DNA of 64,000 nt from Vibrio sp. 14G-20 (lineage in GTDB: Bacteria > Pseudomonadota > Gammaproteobacteria > Enterobacterales > Vibrionaceae): NCBI RefSeq assembly GCF_026241515.1, contig NZ_JAPHPW010000001.1, positions 124,001-188,000 on the forward strand, in the 5' to 3' direction. The first letter of the stretch is position 1. Every line of letters begins with the position of its first letter. The notes beneath the pieces were generated by a model, which made no database searches, was not told the origin of the DNA, and saw nothing but the letters and a program-made list of their open reading frames with translations. Positions 1 to 8,078 of the stretch are shown one piece after another. A program made the position numbers and the translations under genes.

Positions 1-1
1 A

Positions 2-82
2 GTGGGAGGAAGACTTTCTGAAGAGCAAGAGCAAGCGCTAAGAGAAAGATTAACAGAACATGTTTCGGAACTTGCGCCTTAA
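2..82 (+). CDS. glnD: C-terminal end of a gene entering from the left, probably GlnD (bifunctional PII uridylyltransferase)
   Basis: An open frame runs in from the left edge and stops at TAA 80-82, leaving 26 residues. They include an RLSEEQEQALRERLTEHV stretch that resembles the extreme C-terminus of enteric GlnD, after the second ACT domain. The enteric order glnD-dapD-cdaR-yaeH puts glnD close upstream of yaeH on the same strand, which fits the gene that follows. GlnD uridylylates and deuridylylates PII in nitrogen sensing. The assignment rests on a short tail and on gene order, so it is tentative. Bases 83-246 hold no gene and presumably carry the yaeH promoter. Confidence 0.55.
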   Translation: MGGRLSEEQEQALRERLTEHVSELAP

Positions 83-246
83 AAATAGAATCTAACCATC
101 GAATAAGTGTGGACAAAGATAGAGAGCGATCTTGTCCACAACTTACAATCAATTCCCAGGTATCAACTATCTAGCTCGTCGCTAGGCTGCTACATTGATT
201 AAGTCAATTACATAAAAGTATTACATTCATAAACTAGAGGTCGCTT

Positions 247-630
247 ATGTATCCAAACCTCACTGGCTTAGGTATCCACGAACCTAAACAGATTGAACGT
301 TACTCCCTTCGCCAAGAAGCCCACAAAGATATTCTTAAGATTTACTTCCGTAAGCAGAAAGGCGAACTGTTCGCGAAAAGCGTTAAGTTTAAGTATCCAC
401 GACAAGTGAAAAGTGTGCTTGTTAGCGGTGGCAACAATCAATACAAAGAAGTGACCGAGATAAACCGTAATCTCACACTTGTAATTGATGAGCTCAATAA
501 GATCACCAAGCCGATTCCAACCGCAGAAGTCGATGTGAAACAGAAAATTCTTACTGACTTACGCCACCTAGAAAAAGTGGTATCGAGTAAGATCGCAGAG
601 ATCGAAGCGGATCTAGAAAAGCTAAAATGA
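247..630 (+). CDS. yaeH: UPF0325/DUF3461 family protein YaeH
   Basis: The 127-residue product matches E. coli YaeH over its full length, including the shared RYSLRQEA (about residues 18-25), [19 protein letters not shown] (about 41-52) and a C-terminal [14 protein letters not shown] helix. The family has no established biochemical function. The protein is small, charged and soluble with no signal peptide or membrane segment, and the C-terminal third looks like a long amphipathic helix. ATG at 247 follows an AGAGGTCG ribosome-binding site. The gene stands alone and converges on truC across a shared terminator. Confidence is high for the family and nil for the role. Confidence 0.93.
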   Translation: MYPNLTGLGIHEPKQIERYSLRQEAHKDILKIYFRKQKGELFAKSVKFKYPRQVKSVLVSGGNNQYKEVTEINRNLTLVIDELNKITKPIPTAEVDVKQKILTDLRHLEKVVSSKIAEIEADLEKLK

Positions 631-691
631 TCCCGAGAATAGACAACTAACAACCACATTAGTTGTTCCACTCAGATCACACAGACATCAA

Positions 692-719
692 AAAGGGCTG
701 ATATCACTATCAGCCCTTT
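692..719. terminator. Bidirectional intrinsic terminator between yaeH and truC
   Basis: A 12-bp stem, 692-703 pairing with 708-719 around a TCAC loop, has A-rich and T-rich flanks, so it can end yaeH transcripts going right and truC transcripts going left. The plus strand continues with GTTTTTT. Confidence 0.85.
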
Positions 720-756
720 GTTTTTTCTACTGTCTACGTTGACTAGACGCGTGTGT

Positions 757-1506
757 TTACTTAGACAAACGCGCTTCAGCATTCACTAAGTTGGTATCCC
801 ACTCAAAGGTTTCAAACAACCTTAGCCACGTTTCATCTAGGCTAGCTTTCATTACTAATTCTTTCTTTGTAAAAGGGTGAATGAAACGCAGCTCAGAAGC
901 ATGCAGCAACAGACGGTGCGAATCTAAATCATCACGAAACAGTCGGTTATGCTTACCATCACCATGTGAAGTATCGCCAACGATTGGGTGTCTTAGGTGA
1001 GCCATGTGACGACGCAGCTGATGTTTGCGCCCCGTCTTTGGCATCATCTCAACTAAGCAATAACGACTGGTAGGGAAACGGCCTGTTGAATACGGCACTT
1101 CGACTTTCGCTAACGGCTCGTAAACAGTGATTGCTTCTTGTGGTTCTTTATCTTCTTTCGCGAACTTATCTGCGATCTTATCTAACTCAACCTTAAGCGC
1201 ATAATCGAGCGTATCGCCCTCTTCTATCCAGCCACGAACAATTGCATGATAAGTCTTTTGCATCTCATGGTTAGCGAACATTGGCATCACCTCAGAGGCA
1301 ACCTCACTCGATAGAGCAAACACCAATACGCCAGATGTTGGTCGGTCTAAGCGATGTAGAGGGAAGACGTGCTGACCAATTTGGTCGCGCAGTGTCTGCA
1401 TCACAAATTGAGTCTCGTGTTTATCCAACCATGAGCGATGTACTAGCATTCCCGCCGGCTTATTCACCGCGACAAAATACTCATCTTGATAAATGATCTC
1501 TAACAT
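757..1506 (-). CDS. truC: tRNA pseudouridine(65) synthase TruC
   Basis: This RluA-family pseudouridine synthase of 249 residues modifies U65 in the acceptor arm of certain tRNAs. The catalytic motif HRLDRPTSG is present with the nucleophilic aspartate at residue 54, the E. coli TruC position. The family signature GRKHQLRRHMAHLRHPI follows further on. The N-terminus MLEIIYQDE aligns with E. coli MLEILYQDE, so I place the start at the ATG at 1506, which overlaps the TAA of yqcC (TAATG), rather than at the upstream in-frame ATG at 1515. The one-base stop/start overlap implies translational coupling in a yqcC-truC operon, as in enterics. Confidence 0.95.
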   Translation of the reverse strand: MLEIIYQDEYFVAVNKPAGMLVHRSWLDKHETQFVMQTLRDQIGQHVFPLHRLDRPTSGVLVFALSSEVASEVMPMFANHEMQKTYHAIVRGWIEEGDTLDYALKVELDKIADKFAKEDKEPQEAITVYEPLAKVEVPYSTGRFPTSRYCLVEMMPKTGRKHQLRRHMAHLRHPIVGDTSHGDGKHNRLFRDDLDSHRLLLHASELRFIHPFTKKELVMKASLDETWLRLFETFEWDTNLVNAEARLSK

Positions 1507-1820
1507 TACGCACATACCTCATCAATGCTCAGAATCGTCACTAGCAGTTCAGCTTTGTCTGCCTCATTTTTCCACACTTCACTAAAATAAGGATGAATCG
1601 CAAAGCCTTTAGGTAGACTCATTTGGGCATCCATCATTGCGCTAATCTTAACGATGAAGATCCACTGCAACCACTCTTCCGGTTGTAACGAATCAATCGC
1701 GAAAGGTTCAACACTTGCAAGCGCCTCATCCGAGGGAGGAAGAGCGCTCCACAGAGAACATTGGCGCATTTGTTGTTCTAATTGTTGAAGTAAAAGAGGT
1801 AACTTTGTGGCAGCTGTCAT
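1506..1820 (-). CDS. yqcC: YqcC family protein
   Basis: A 104-residue soluble protein of the YqcC family, whose function is unknown. It shows the family pattern of an N-terminal helix with LLxxLExxMR, then SALPPSxEALxSxEPFxxDxLxxEEWLQWIFI, and a C-terminal half with LPKGFAIHPYF. It is the first gene of a two-gene unit with truC. In E. coli yqcC also lies next to truC, csrB and syd, and all three are in this window, so this is an old neighbourhood. The start at 1820 begins the conserved N-terminal helix. No signal peptide is seen. Confidence 0.9.
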   Translation of the reverse strand: MTAATKLPLLLQQLEQQMRQCSLWSALPPSDEALASVEPFAIDSLQPEEWLQWIFIVKISAMMDAQMSLPKGFAIHPYFSEVWKNEADKAELLVTILSIDEVCA

Positions 1821-1907
1821 TTTTCACCAAGTTATTTATCTAGTGACCTTGAAATTGGGGCATAGAGTACCATCTATTTAGGAAAGAAAGTTAGGAGCTT
1901 TATTACT

Positions 1908-2948
1908 ATGGAAACGATTCACACGCTCACACAGTTACTCAAGAATAGCGGTTGCCAATACGATATCTACGACCTAGGTCGTCGCATTCAGAAGATCGAC
2001 AACACCTTATTCTCTGATGTTGAGCAAGGGAAACAGCCGTACCCATTTCCACTTCAGAAACAAGCTCACTTAGCCATTAGTTACTGGAACGAACACAAGC
2101 AACCTTGGATTTGGTTTCTAAAGTTCAAGCTGGACGAAAGAGGCCTATTGCATCAAGGCGATGTAGGCAACTTCCTTAAGTTTGTTATCGAAGCAATGGG
2201 CACACGTTTAAACGGCGAGATCAGCGAAGAGCAGCAACAAAAGCTGTCTAACAACCCATACACGTTCAAGCCTTCAGAAGACAAGATGGCCGTGTTCCAT
2301 AGCCAAGTCAGAGCAGGTTTAGACCTAGCGACGAGCCAATACTACGAACATGCTCAACACTACTTCACTGGCGCTCTAGGCTGGGACAACTGGAAAACGG
2401 TTGGTCTTCAAGGCATCACCGACATGTGTGCTCGCCTAGGCAGCCAACAAAACGGTGTCGCGATTCGAAAAGCGCTAAATAAACTACCATCAGAACCTTT
2501 ATACGCAACACTAGGGGCACTTGAGCATACGCAAATCAATGACAAGCTCGCTCAACGCTTACAAGAGATGGCAGAGAATGAGATCAACAGCCAAGAACCT
2601 GATCTGTTCTTGCTGTCAGCCTTGGTTCGTGCCCTTTCTGGTGCTGAGCAAAGCACAACGAATGCCGTAATTAACCAAGTTCTGGCTAGCCCACGCTTAA
2701 GCCACCAAGAGGTGTTAATTGGCTTGGCTGGTCGTAGCTGGCATGCACTACAAGACCCAGCGATTGCTGAGCAATTCTTGCTGCGTCTCGCACAAACGGG
2801 TAATCAAAACCTGTTCAATCAATTGTTTGCAGATTTAGTGATGATTCCGACTCTGAGAATGGTATTTTTACCGCTACTGAACTCGAACCCATCACCAGAA
2901 CTTGCCAATGCACTTGTTGAATTACAACAAGCGGCTAAGTCGCAATAG
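1908..2948 (+). CDS. DUF3549 family protein
   Basis: A 346-residue soluble protein recognised as DUF3549, a family seen mainly in vibrios and relatives, function unknown. It begins METIHTLTQLLKNSG and has DLGRRIQKID near residue 22 and a WxWFLKFKLDERGLL segment near 67. The second half is alpha-helical and repetitive, with HEAT/TPR-like character and leucine/alanine periodicity. There is no signal peptide or membrane span. An AGGAGC ribosome-binding site precedes the ATG. The DUF3301 gene follows 85 bp downstream in the same direction, so the pair may be co-transcribed. Confidence 0.85.
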   Translation: METIHTLTQLLKNSGCQYDIYDLGRRIQKIDNTLFSDVEQGKQPYPFPLQKQAHLAISYWNEHKQPWIWFLKFKLDERGLLHQGDVGNFLKFVIEAMGTRLNGEISEEQQQKLSNNPYTFKPSEDKMAVFHSQVRAGLDLATSQYYEHAQHYFTGALGWDNWKTVGLQGITDMCARLGSQQNGVAIRKALNKLPSEPLYATLGALEHTQINDKLAQRLQEMAENEINSQEPDLFLLSALVRALSGAEQSTTNAVINQVLASPRLSHQEVLIGLAGRSWHALQDPAIAEQFLLRLAQTGNQNLFNQLFADLVMIPTLRMVFLPLLNSNPSPELANALVELQQAAKSQ

Positions 2949-3033
2949 AAACTAAATAGAACCGAACAATAGCTCGTAAGAAAAAACTCAAATCACGAAC
3001 GGAATAGAAAGATAAAAAGGAAGTATGGATTAA

Positions 3034-3342
3034 ATGATAGATAACTTATTGGCTATTTTGTTTCTGTGCTTCTTTTGCTTTCTGTTTTGGCAGCAGCGCA
3101 GGCAATCTGAGCTTGCGAAAGCTGCCATTGCGAGAAAGTGTAAAGAGCTAGACCTACAATTATTAAGTGTCGCCTTCAGTGGTCATAAACTTAAGATGCG
3201 CCATGAGCTCAACACTATTTGGCGCTGGCACACCGTGTACCAATTCGAGTTTTCGGCGTTGGGTGATGACCTGTACCAAGGGAAACTGACAATGGTAGGT
3301 TTCCGTTCTATGCGGTTTGAGCTACAGCCTCATAGAATGTAA
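3034..3342 (+). CDS. DUF3301 family small membrane protein
   Basis: This 102-residue protein starts with one hydrophobic membrane segment (about residues 4-20, LLAILFLCFFCFLFW), then RRQSELAKAAIARKC and a C-terminal domain with IWRWHTVYQFEFSALGDDLYQG. This pattern is typical of DUF3301 (one anchor plus a small cytoplasmic domain); function is unknown. A ribosome-binding site AGGAAG lies upstream. Its 3' end overlaps the tail of the convergent acetyltransferase gene by 35 bases, so the last residues of both proteins are encoded antisense to each other. Confidence 0.85.
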   Translation: MIDNLLAILFLCFFCFLFWQQRRQSELAKAAIARKCKELDLQLLSVAFSGHKLKMRHELNTIWRWHTVYQFEFSALGDDLYQGKLTMVGFRSMRFELQPHRM

Positions 3343-3826
3343 CGTCGCAATACTCGGTATAACGATACTCATGATAAGGGCCAAACTGATCTTGTTTGGT
3401 CTCTTTAAATGCAAAACCTAATTTTTCTAATAGCTTAATAGATGGGTTGTGGCCGACATTCACAGTCGCAACAACATTCGTTAGACGCTCTTCAAAACGC
3501 ACCAAACTAAAGAAAGGCCTTAGTACCTCACTAGCAAAGCCTTGATTCCAGTAATCTTTATCCAAAATAAAGCCAAGTTCATGCTTACCCTTTTCCGATG
3601 AAACAAAGACATGTCCAAGATATTCACGGGTTTGGTTGTGGATGATCGCGCGGCAAAAGCCGACGTTATCTTGCAGTATTTCTTGAAAAAGATGCTTCGC
3701 AGAGGCGACAGAGTGAGGCCCGTTCATTTCAGCACGATTAATGGGGCAGCAATTTAACTTGATAAATTCGAGTTCTAGCTGTTCAGTATAAGGTACCAAC
3801 AGCGTTCTTGAGGTTGCTATCGTCAT
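3308..3826 (-). CDS. GNAT family N-acetyltransferase (RimJ/RimL-like)
   Basis: A 172-residue single-domain GNAT acetyltransferase of the ribosomal-protein-acetyltransferase-like type. It has an N-terminal RTLLVPYTEQLEL strand, a central HELGFILDKDYWNQGFASE containing the Q/R-x-x-G-x-A-like acetyl-CoA pyrophosphate loop, and the typical late motif NxxSIKLLEKLGFAFKE, which is common to proteins acetylating N-terminal or small-molecule amines. The substrate cannot be told. It is monocistronic and converges on the DUF3301 gene with a 35-base tail overlap. Confidence 0.85.
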   Translation of the reverse strand: MTIATSRTLLVPYTEQLELEFIKLNCCPINRAEMNGPHSVASAKHLFQEILQDNVGFCRAIIHNQTREYLGHVFVSSEKGKHELGFILDKDYWNQGFASEVLRPFFSLVRFEERLTNVVATVNVGHNPSIKLLEKLGFAFKETKQDQFGPYHEYRYTEYCDVTFYEAVAQTA

Positions 3827-3912
3827 AAAACACTCCTTGTGTTGACCATTAGCAGAAAAGCAGATGTTGCGCTCTTAGACGAAAAAGAGACGTCTAGATA
3901 GAGAAAAGCCTC

Positions 3913-3949
3913 AGGAAAAGAAAAGCCCCGACACCGAAGTGTCAGGGCT
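3913..3949 (-). terminator. Rho-independent terminator of csrB
   Basis: An 11-bp hairpin, 3924-3934 with 3939-3949, is closed by a UUCG tetraloop on the RNA (minus) strand and followed by TTTTCTTTT. There is a single U-G wobble. This is the 3' end of the CsrB RNA. Confidence 0.9.
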
Positions 3950-4356
3950 AGGGTCTTACTCGCAGCAGTCCGGCTACTAATTAATGCTCCATGCATCATC
4001 CATAATAGTGGCTGTAATCCTTCAGCTCTTTCCTTTACTTCGCCGTCCTAGCGGTGTCCAATCATCCTGAAAGCTAACAATCCTAGTTAGCGCACATCAC
4101 TTGTTCCGTGAGCGGTGTCCTTTACATCGTCCTGATGCTAATCCAACCCTTTAATCCTAAAGGTGTCCATTGTCATTCCGTTGCAGCTAACTTCCTGTTA
4201 ACTGACTGTATCCCTACAATGTCCTTACGCTCCATGCTTGATCACTCAATCCTAAGTAACCAAATCTTCATCCTGAAGATAACCAAATCCTTGGTGCTTT
4301 CCTGTTCCGTGTCAGAATCCTTCCGACAAGGTTTAATTTACGCGATTTAGGATTTC
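3918..4356 (-). ncRNA. csrB: CsrB regulatory RNA (sequesters CsrA)
   Basis: The minus strand encodes a non-coding RNA of about 440 nt carrying roughly two dozen GGA motifs, mostly as AGGAU, AGGAC, ACGGA or CAGGAUG, many in the loops of short hairpins (for example GGAUUAAAGG-type and CUAACUAGGAUUGUUAG). This is the hallmark of CsrB/RsmZ RNAs, which bind many CsrA dimers and relieve CsrA repression of translation. It ends in a UUCG-capped terminator, has a sigma70-like promoter at 4361-4389 and an upstream UvrY/VarA-type palindrome at 4486-4503. Vibrios usually carry several such RNAs. The location beside yqcC matches the E. coli csrB locus, so I call it csrB. The 5' end is inferred from the promoter. 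Confidence 0.92.
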
Positions 4357-4360
4357 GGAC

Positions 4361-4389
4361 AATAGATTTGTATCACATTTTGAATTCAA
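4361..4389 (-). promoter_or_regulatory. Predicted csrB promoter
   Basis: On the minus strand TTGAAT (4389-4384) is followed after 17 bases by TCTATT (4366-4361). Each hexamer matches four of six sigma70 consensus positions. The predicted start is near 4354-4356. Weak hexamers fit a promoter needing an activator. Confidence 0.6.
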
Positions 4390-4485
4390 GAAAGTTGTTA
4401 ATTATATAAAACAATTAAAATTCAACACTTTAACTATATGCACTTCAATGTCTCTAACGATGTATTCGTGTTATCTCACAGCCTT

Positions 4486-4503
4486 TGTAAGAGATCTCTC
4501 ACA
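4486..4503. promoter_or_regulatory. UvrY/VarA (GacA-family) binding palindrome upstream of csrB
   Basis: TGTAAGAGATCTCTCACA reads on the other strand as TGTGAGAGATCTCTTACA, which is the inverted repeat recognised by UvrY at E. coli csrB and fits the general TGTAAG-N6-CTTACA form of GacA sites. Its centre lies about 140 bp upstream of the predicted csrB start, a distance like that in E. coli. In vibrios the regulator would be VarA of the VarS/VarA system. Confidence 0.85.
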
Positions 4504-4580
4504 CGGCATGGGATGTTTTATGATTCGCTATCATCCACCGGAGCGAGTAAAATGACCAAAGACTAAAAATGGAGGTCAAC

Positions 4581-4865
4581 ATGCTGACAAAAGATGTGTC
4601 TGAAGAGTTGAAATCAGTGCTTGAAGGACTGCAAGCGCAAGGAAAAGAGCCGACTGTTGCTTTAGTTAAAGCTCGTATGAGCACATCTGTGCCGATGCCT
4701 GCTTTGATCACAACTATCAAGAGCTGGAAAAGTGCGAATCGAGTACCTAAAGTGGAAGTCGCAACACAAGAAGAGCCAGCACTAGACCGTGTTAGCCAAC
4801 TGGAAAAACAAATCCTTGAACTTACTGCTCGCGTAGCCACGCTTGAAGCCAAACTAACTGAATAA
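4581..4865 (+). CDS. Small KfrA-N-like putative DNA-binding protein with C-terminal coiled coil
   Basis: The 94-residue product has an N-terminal half resembling the KfrA N-terminal helix-turn-helix family: LQAQGKEPTVALVKARM followed by ITTIKSWK (about residues 16-50). A linker leads to a C-terminal leucine-heptad coiled coil (RVSQLEKQILELTARVATLEAKL, about 70-92). It therefore looks like a small dimeric DNA-binding protein; targets are unknown. I start it at ATG 4581 because GGAGG at 4571-4575 is well placed for it and overlaps the upstream in-frame ATG at 4569. It is divergent from csrB, and the UvrY-type site lies between the two genes. The next gene, yaiI, is 57 bp downstream. Confidence 0.75.
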   Translation: MLTKDVSEELKSVLEGLQAQGKEPTVALVKARMSTSVPMPALITTIKSWKSANRVPKVEVATQEEPALDRVSQLEKQILELTARVATLEAKLTE

Positions 4866-4922
4866 TAAGTTAACCGAGCAATAAGTTGACCGGTAAATAA
4901 GCTAACAGAGAAATAGAACACT

Positions 4923-5366
4923 ATGAAGATATGGGTTGATGCGGACGCTTGTCCCAAGGTTATCCGAGAAACCATCGTACGCGCAGCTGAGCGCACAGGG
5001 GTGGAATGTACCTTTGTCGCGAACCATTTGGTTCCCGTTCCCAAGCGTAATAACATTCACTCAATTCAAGTCCCAAGCGGGTTTGATATTGCAGATGATG
5101 AAATAGTAAAACGCACGGAACCCGGCGATCTAGTGATAACCTCAGACATCCCTCTGGCTGATGAAGTGATCACCAAAGGTGCGCTTGCTTTAAGCTCTCG
5201 CGGGGAGCTTTACACCAAAGAAACCATCAAAGCACGTCTCAACATTCGTGATTTCATGGATACTATGCGTTCAAGTGGTATTCAAACTGGCGGACCAAGT
5301 ACCCTTTCTCAAACCGACCGTCGTGAGTTCGCCAACCACCTCGATCGCCTGCTAGCTAAACGCTAA
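4923..5366 (+). CDS. yaiI: UPF0178/DUF188 family protein YaiI
   Basis: A 147-residue protein of the YaiI/YqxD family. Conserved features are the start [16 protein letters not shown], the VANHLVPVP segment, an acidic loop [20 protein letters not shown] (about residues 69-88) and the C-terminal FANHLDRLL. Conserved aspartates near the N-terminus and in ITSDIPLAD suggest a PIN-like metal-dependent nuclease fold, but no activity is established. The start is fixed by the conserved first residues. It lies 57 bp after the KfrA-like gene on the same strand. Confidence 0.93.
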   Translation: MKIWVDADACPKVIRETIVRAAERTGVECTFVANHLVPVPKRNNIHSIQVPSGFDIADDEIVKRTEPGDLVITSDIPLADEVITKGALALSSRGELYTKETIKARLNIRDFMDTMRSSGIQTGGPSTLSQTDRREFANHLDRLLAKR

Positions 5367-5484
5367 ACGCAGTCTTTCTAATGACGACAACTTTAGAAAT
5401 CGTCACTTAGTAGATGCAGCCCCGATGAAATTTTAATCGACATACTCCGTTCTTGATATTTATTACAATAACGGAGTATTGCTT

Positions 5485-6255
5485 ATGATTCGTCGAATCG
5501 CCCTCTCGCTATCCATTCTTTTTTGCAGCACTCAACTTTCCTTCGCCGAGGAAAGCTTTGCTGATGAAGGCTTTGCCCATAAAGATTTCGCCGATGAAGA
5601 ATACGGAATCATAGGTGGCGGTATCACCTATGGTGAAAGTGTTTTCTCCACTAAAAGTTCTCCTCAACTCGGTGCAACACCCAACCTCTTCTATTCCGGC
5701 CCGAAAGGCTTTATTGATGGCAGCCTAGTCAATTGGCAACTGCTACCTTATGTGGGGTTATCAGGAAACTGGCGCTTTGCAGAGGTGTCAGACACTTTTG
5801 TAGACCTACCTAACGGCATTCAAGACCGAGATGGTAATGGAGAGCTAGGGATAACTTTAGGCACGGTAGGCGCACGCCTGACCTATTTACACGACGTGAC
5901 TTCAGAGCATAACGGCTATGAAGTTCAGCTTCACTTAGGCAAAACGCTAGAAACGTGGACGCAACCTTTCACTATTACGCCTTACATAGAAATCGACTAT
6001 CGAGACAAAAAGCTCTCAAATCATCTTTACAGTATTTCTAACGCAGAGGCTTCTTCCACTGGGTTGAGTCAATTTGATTCTGGGTCAACCTTTGTCTATC
6101 AAGCCGGGTTAATCGGACTCTATGAGTTCACACCCACTTGGATTGGTATCGCACGAGCAGACTTGATTCATCACGACAGCGACAGCGCGTTGATCCAACG
6201 AGATTTAGGTTGGTCGTTTGAATTAGGGGTAACCTATCGTTTTGCGGGGTTGTAA
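5485..6255 (+). CDS. MipA/OmpV family outer membrane protein
   Basis: A 256-residue protein with an N-terminal signal peptide (about residues 1-22, hydrophobic core IALSLSILFCS, cleavage after SFA) followed by a beta-rich domain of the MipA/OmpV type: YGIIGGGITYGESVFS near the start, GLSGNWRFAEVSDTFVDLPNG in the middle, and a terminal strand GWSFELGVTYRFAGL ending in hydrophobic residues, as outer membrane barrels do. Just after the cleavage site is a short acidic repeat (ESFADEGFAHKDFADEE). ATG 5485 is chosen because ACGGAG sits eight bases upstream; a TTG two codons earlier is less likely. OmpV homologues act as porins or murein-complex scaffolds; which applies here is unknown. Confidence 0.85.
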   Translation: MIRRIALSLSILFCSTQLSFAEESFADEGFAHKDFADEEYGIIGGGITYGESVFSTKSSPQLGATPNLFYSGPKGFIDGSLVNWQLLPYVGLSGNWRFAEVSDTFVDLPNGIQDRDGNGELGITLGTVGARLTYLHDVTSEHNGYEVQLHLGKTLETWTQPFTITPYIEIDYRDKKLSNHLYSISNAEASSTGLSQFDSGSTFVYQAGLIGLYEFTPTWIGIARADLIHHDSDSALIQRDLGWSFELGVTYRFAGL

Positions 6256-6256
6256 G

Positions 6257-6307
6257 TTTGTAGGCTGCAATAATTTGTAGGCTCCAATAATTTGCAGGTT
6301 CCAATAA
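6257..6307. repeat. Three tandem 17-bp repeats after the ompV-like gene
   Basis: Units 6257-6273, 6274-6290 and 6291-6307 read TTTGTAGGCTGCAATAA, TTTGTAGGCTCCAATAA and TTTGCAGGTTCCAATAA. They begin one base after the stop codon and run up to the downstream terminator. Confidence 0.9.
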
Positions 6308-6312
6308 AAAGA

Positions 6313-6330
6313 GCCTGCATCAATGCAGGC
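6313..6330 (-). terminator. Intrinsic terminator of the abgT-like gene
   Basis: A 7-bp GC-rich stem (6313-6319 with 6324-6330) is followed on the minus strand by CTTTTTATT. It sits 64 bp past the transporter stop codon and could also stop plus-strand transcripts weakly. Confidence 0.75.
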
Positions 6331-6393
6331 CCTTTGGTATCACATAATTTATTCAGTTGATAGCGAATCAAAATGTTCGCCCATCACTGCTTA

Positions 6394-7980
6394 CTAAGGC
6401 GTGTAGTACGTTGCAGCACCCGGACCTACTGGTAAGCCAAATACGAATACCCAAACGTAGAACATTAAGCTCCAACCAACCAAGAATACTAATGAGTATG
6501 GAAGCATAGTTGCAATCAGAGTACCGATACCTAGGTTCTTCATGTAACGCGTAGCTACAGCTAGGATAAGACCGAAGTAGCTCATCATTGGAGTAATAAT
6601 GTTTGTTGTTGAGTCACCGATACGGTAAGCCGCTTGAATCGTTTCAGGTGCATAGCCTACTAGCATTAGCATTGGAACGAAGATAGGTGCTGTTACAGCC
6701 CACTGAGCAGAAGCGGAACCGATCATCAGGTTAATGAAGCCACACATTAGGATGAATGCGAAGAACAACATTGGACCTGTTAGGCCGATATCCTGTAGGA
6801 ACGTAGCACCTGCAACTGCGAATACTTGACCGAAGTTAGTCCACTTGAAGAAAGCAACAAACTGAGCAGCGAAGAACACAAGTACGATGTACATGCCCAT
6901 TGAAGACATAGACTTAGACATTGCATTGATAACATCACGGTCTGTTTTCATTGTACCGGTAACTTTACCGTAAACAAAACCAGGAACTGCGAAGAATACG
7001 AAGATGAACGCTACAATACTTTTCAGGAATGGAGAACCTGAAACCGTACCTGCTGCTGAACGTAGAACACCATCAGCTGGAACAATCGTCCATGCAAGAA
7101 GTGCAGAAACCGCTAATACTGCGATACCCGCAAGCTTAAGGCCTTTCTTCTCAACGTCTGTTAGCTTGCCCATTGAATCATTTGATAAATCTTCAGACGC
7201 TTCTTCGTCGTTGTATTTACCCAGTTTTGGTTCAACAATCTTCTCAGTTACAAATGCACCTGTAATCGCGATGAAGAAAGTAGAAACAAACATGAAGTAC
7301 CAGTTTGATTCAGGACCAACGTTGTAAGTCGGGTCGATCATTTGTGCTGCTGTTGTGGTAATACCAGAAAGCAGTGGATCAACCGTACCGATTAGAAGGT
7401 TTGCAGAGTAACCACCAGATACACCAGCAAATGCTGCCGCTAGACCAGCTAATGGGTGACGACCCAAAGAGTGGAAAAGCATTGCTGCAAGCGGGATAAG
7501 TACTACATAACCAAGCTCTGAAGCCGTGTTAGAGATAATACCGGCAAAAACTACGGTTACCGTAACCATGCGCTTAGATGCGCCCATTACCATGCCACGC
7601 ATCGCCGCAGATAATAAACCTGAGTGCTCAGCAATCGCTACACCTAGCATTGCAACAAGCACGGTACCTAATGGCGCAAAGCCAACAAAGTTTGTCACTA
7701 GATTAGTAACTATGAGCTGTAAGCCTTCAGCATTAAGTAAGCTTACAACGTAGATCATGCCGTCAGCAGCACGACCTGGAGCACCTTCTGGACGAGGGTC
7801 CATAACAGATACTTCAAAATATCCAGCGATACCTGAAGTAACTAGAATAGCGACACAGAAGATTGCGAAAAGAGTGATCGGGTGGGGTAATAGATTCCCC
7901 AAATACTCAACACCATCGAGAAAACGGGTAAAAATAGGTTTCTTTGGCGAGTTGTTTTTTATTGAAGCTGATGAACTCAT
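6394..7980 (-). CDS. AbgT family transporter (p-aminobenzoyl-glutamate type)
   Basis: A 528-residue polytopic inner membrane protein of the AbgT family, which transports p-aminobenzoyl-glutamate or exports sulfonamide-like compounds. Features include FLDGVEYLGNLLPHPITLFAIFC at the first membrane segment, a GVSGGYSANLLIGTVDPLL loop near residue 205, and the late RIGDSTTNIITPMMSYF hairpin motif typical of the family. I start at ATG 7980 because GGAGGG lies just upstream and MSSSASIKNN leads into the first conserved segment; an in-frame extension to 8064 adds unrelated residues. It is monocistronic. A 19-bp palindrome at 8079-8097 is a candidate operator. No abgA/abgB hydrolase genes are adjacent, so the substrate is uncertain. 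Confidence 0.88.
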   Translation of the reverse strand: MSSSASIKNNSPKKPIFTRFLDGVEYLGNLLPHPITLFAIFCVAILVTSGIAGYFEVSVMDPRPEGAPGRAADGMIYVVSLLNAEGLQLIVTNLVTNFVGFAPLGTVLVAMLGVAIAEHSGLLSAAMRGMVMGASKRMVTVTVVFAGIISNTASELGYVVLIPLAAMLFHSLGRHPLAGLAAAFAGVSGGYSANLLIGTVDPLLSGITTTAAQMIDPTYNVGPESNWYFMFVSTFFIAITGAFVTEKIVEPKLGKYNDEEASEDLSNDSMGKLTDVEKKGLKLAGIAVLAVSALLAWTIVPADGVLRSAAGTVSGSPFLKSIVAFIFVFFAVPGFVYGKVTGTMKTDRDVINAMSKSMSSMGMYIVLVFFAAQFVAFFKWTNFGQVFAVAGATFLQDIGLTGPMLFFAFILMCGFINLMIGSASAQWAVTAPIFVPMLMLVGYAPETIQAAYRIGDSTTNIITPMMSYFGLILAVATRYMKNLGIGTLIATMLPYSLVFLVGWSLMFYVWVFVFGLPVGPGAATYYTP

Positions 7981-8078
7981 CAGTTCCCTCCTTGTAGTGA
8001 TTCCTATGCAATTGTGACAAAAATGTTCAAATTGCCAGCGAAGGGTACGCGACAAAATTATCAATTAGAAATTCAAAA

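Noticed and set aside
4108..4350. 80-codon plus-strand frame inside the csrB region
   Set aside because: It lies antisense to the CsrB RNA, has no ribosome-binding site and a low-complexity product; the minus-strand RNA explains the region.
4499..5056. 185-codon minus-strand frame across the KfrA-like gene and yaiI
   Set aside because: It is a shadow of two real plus-strand genes, with serine-rich composition typical of antisense frames.
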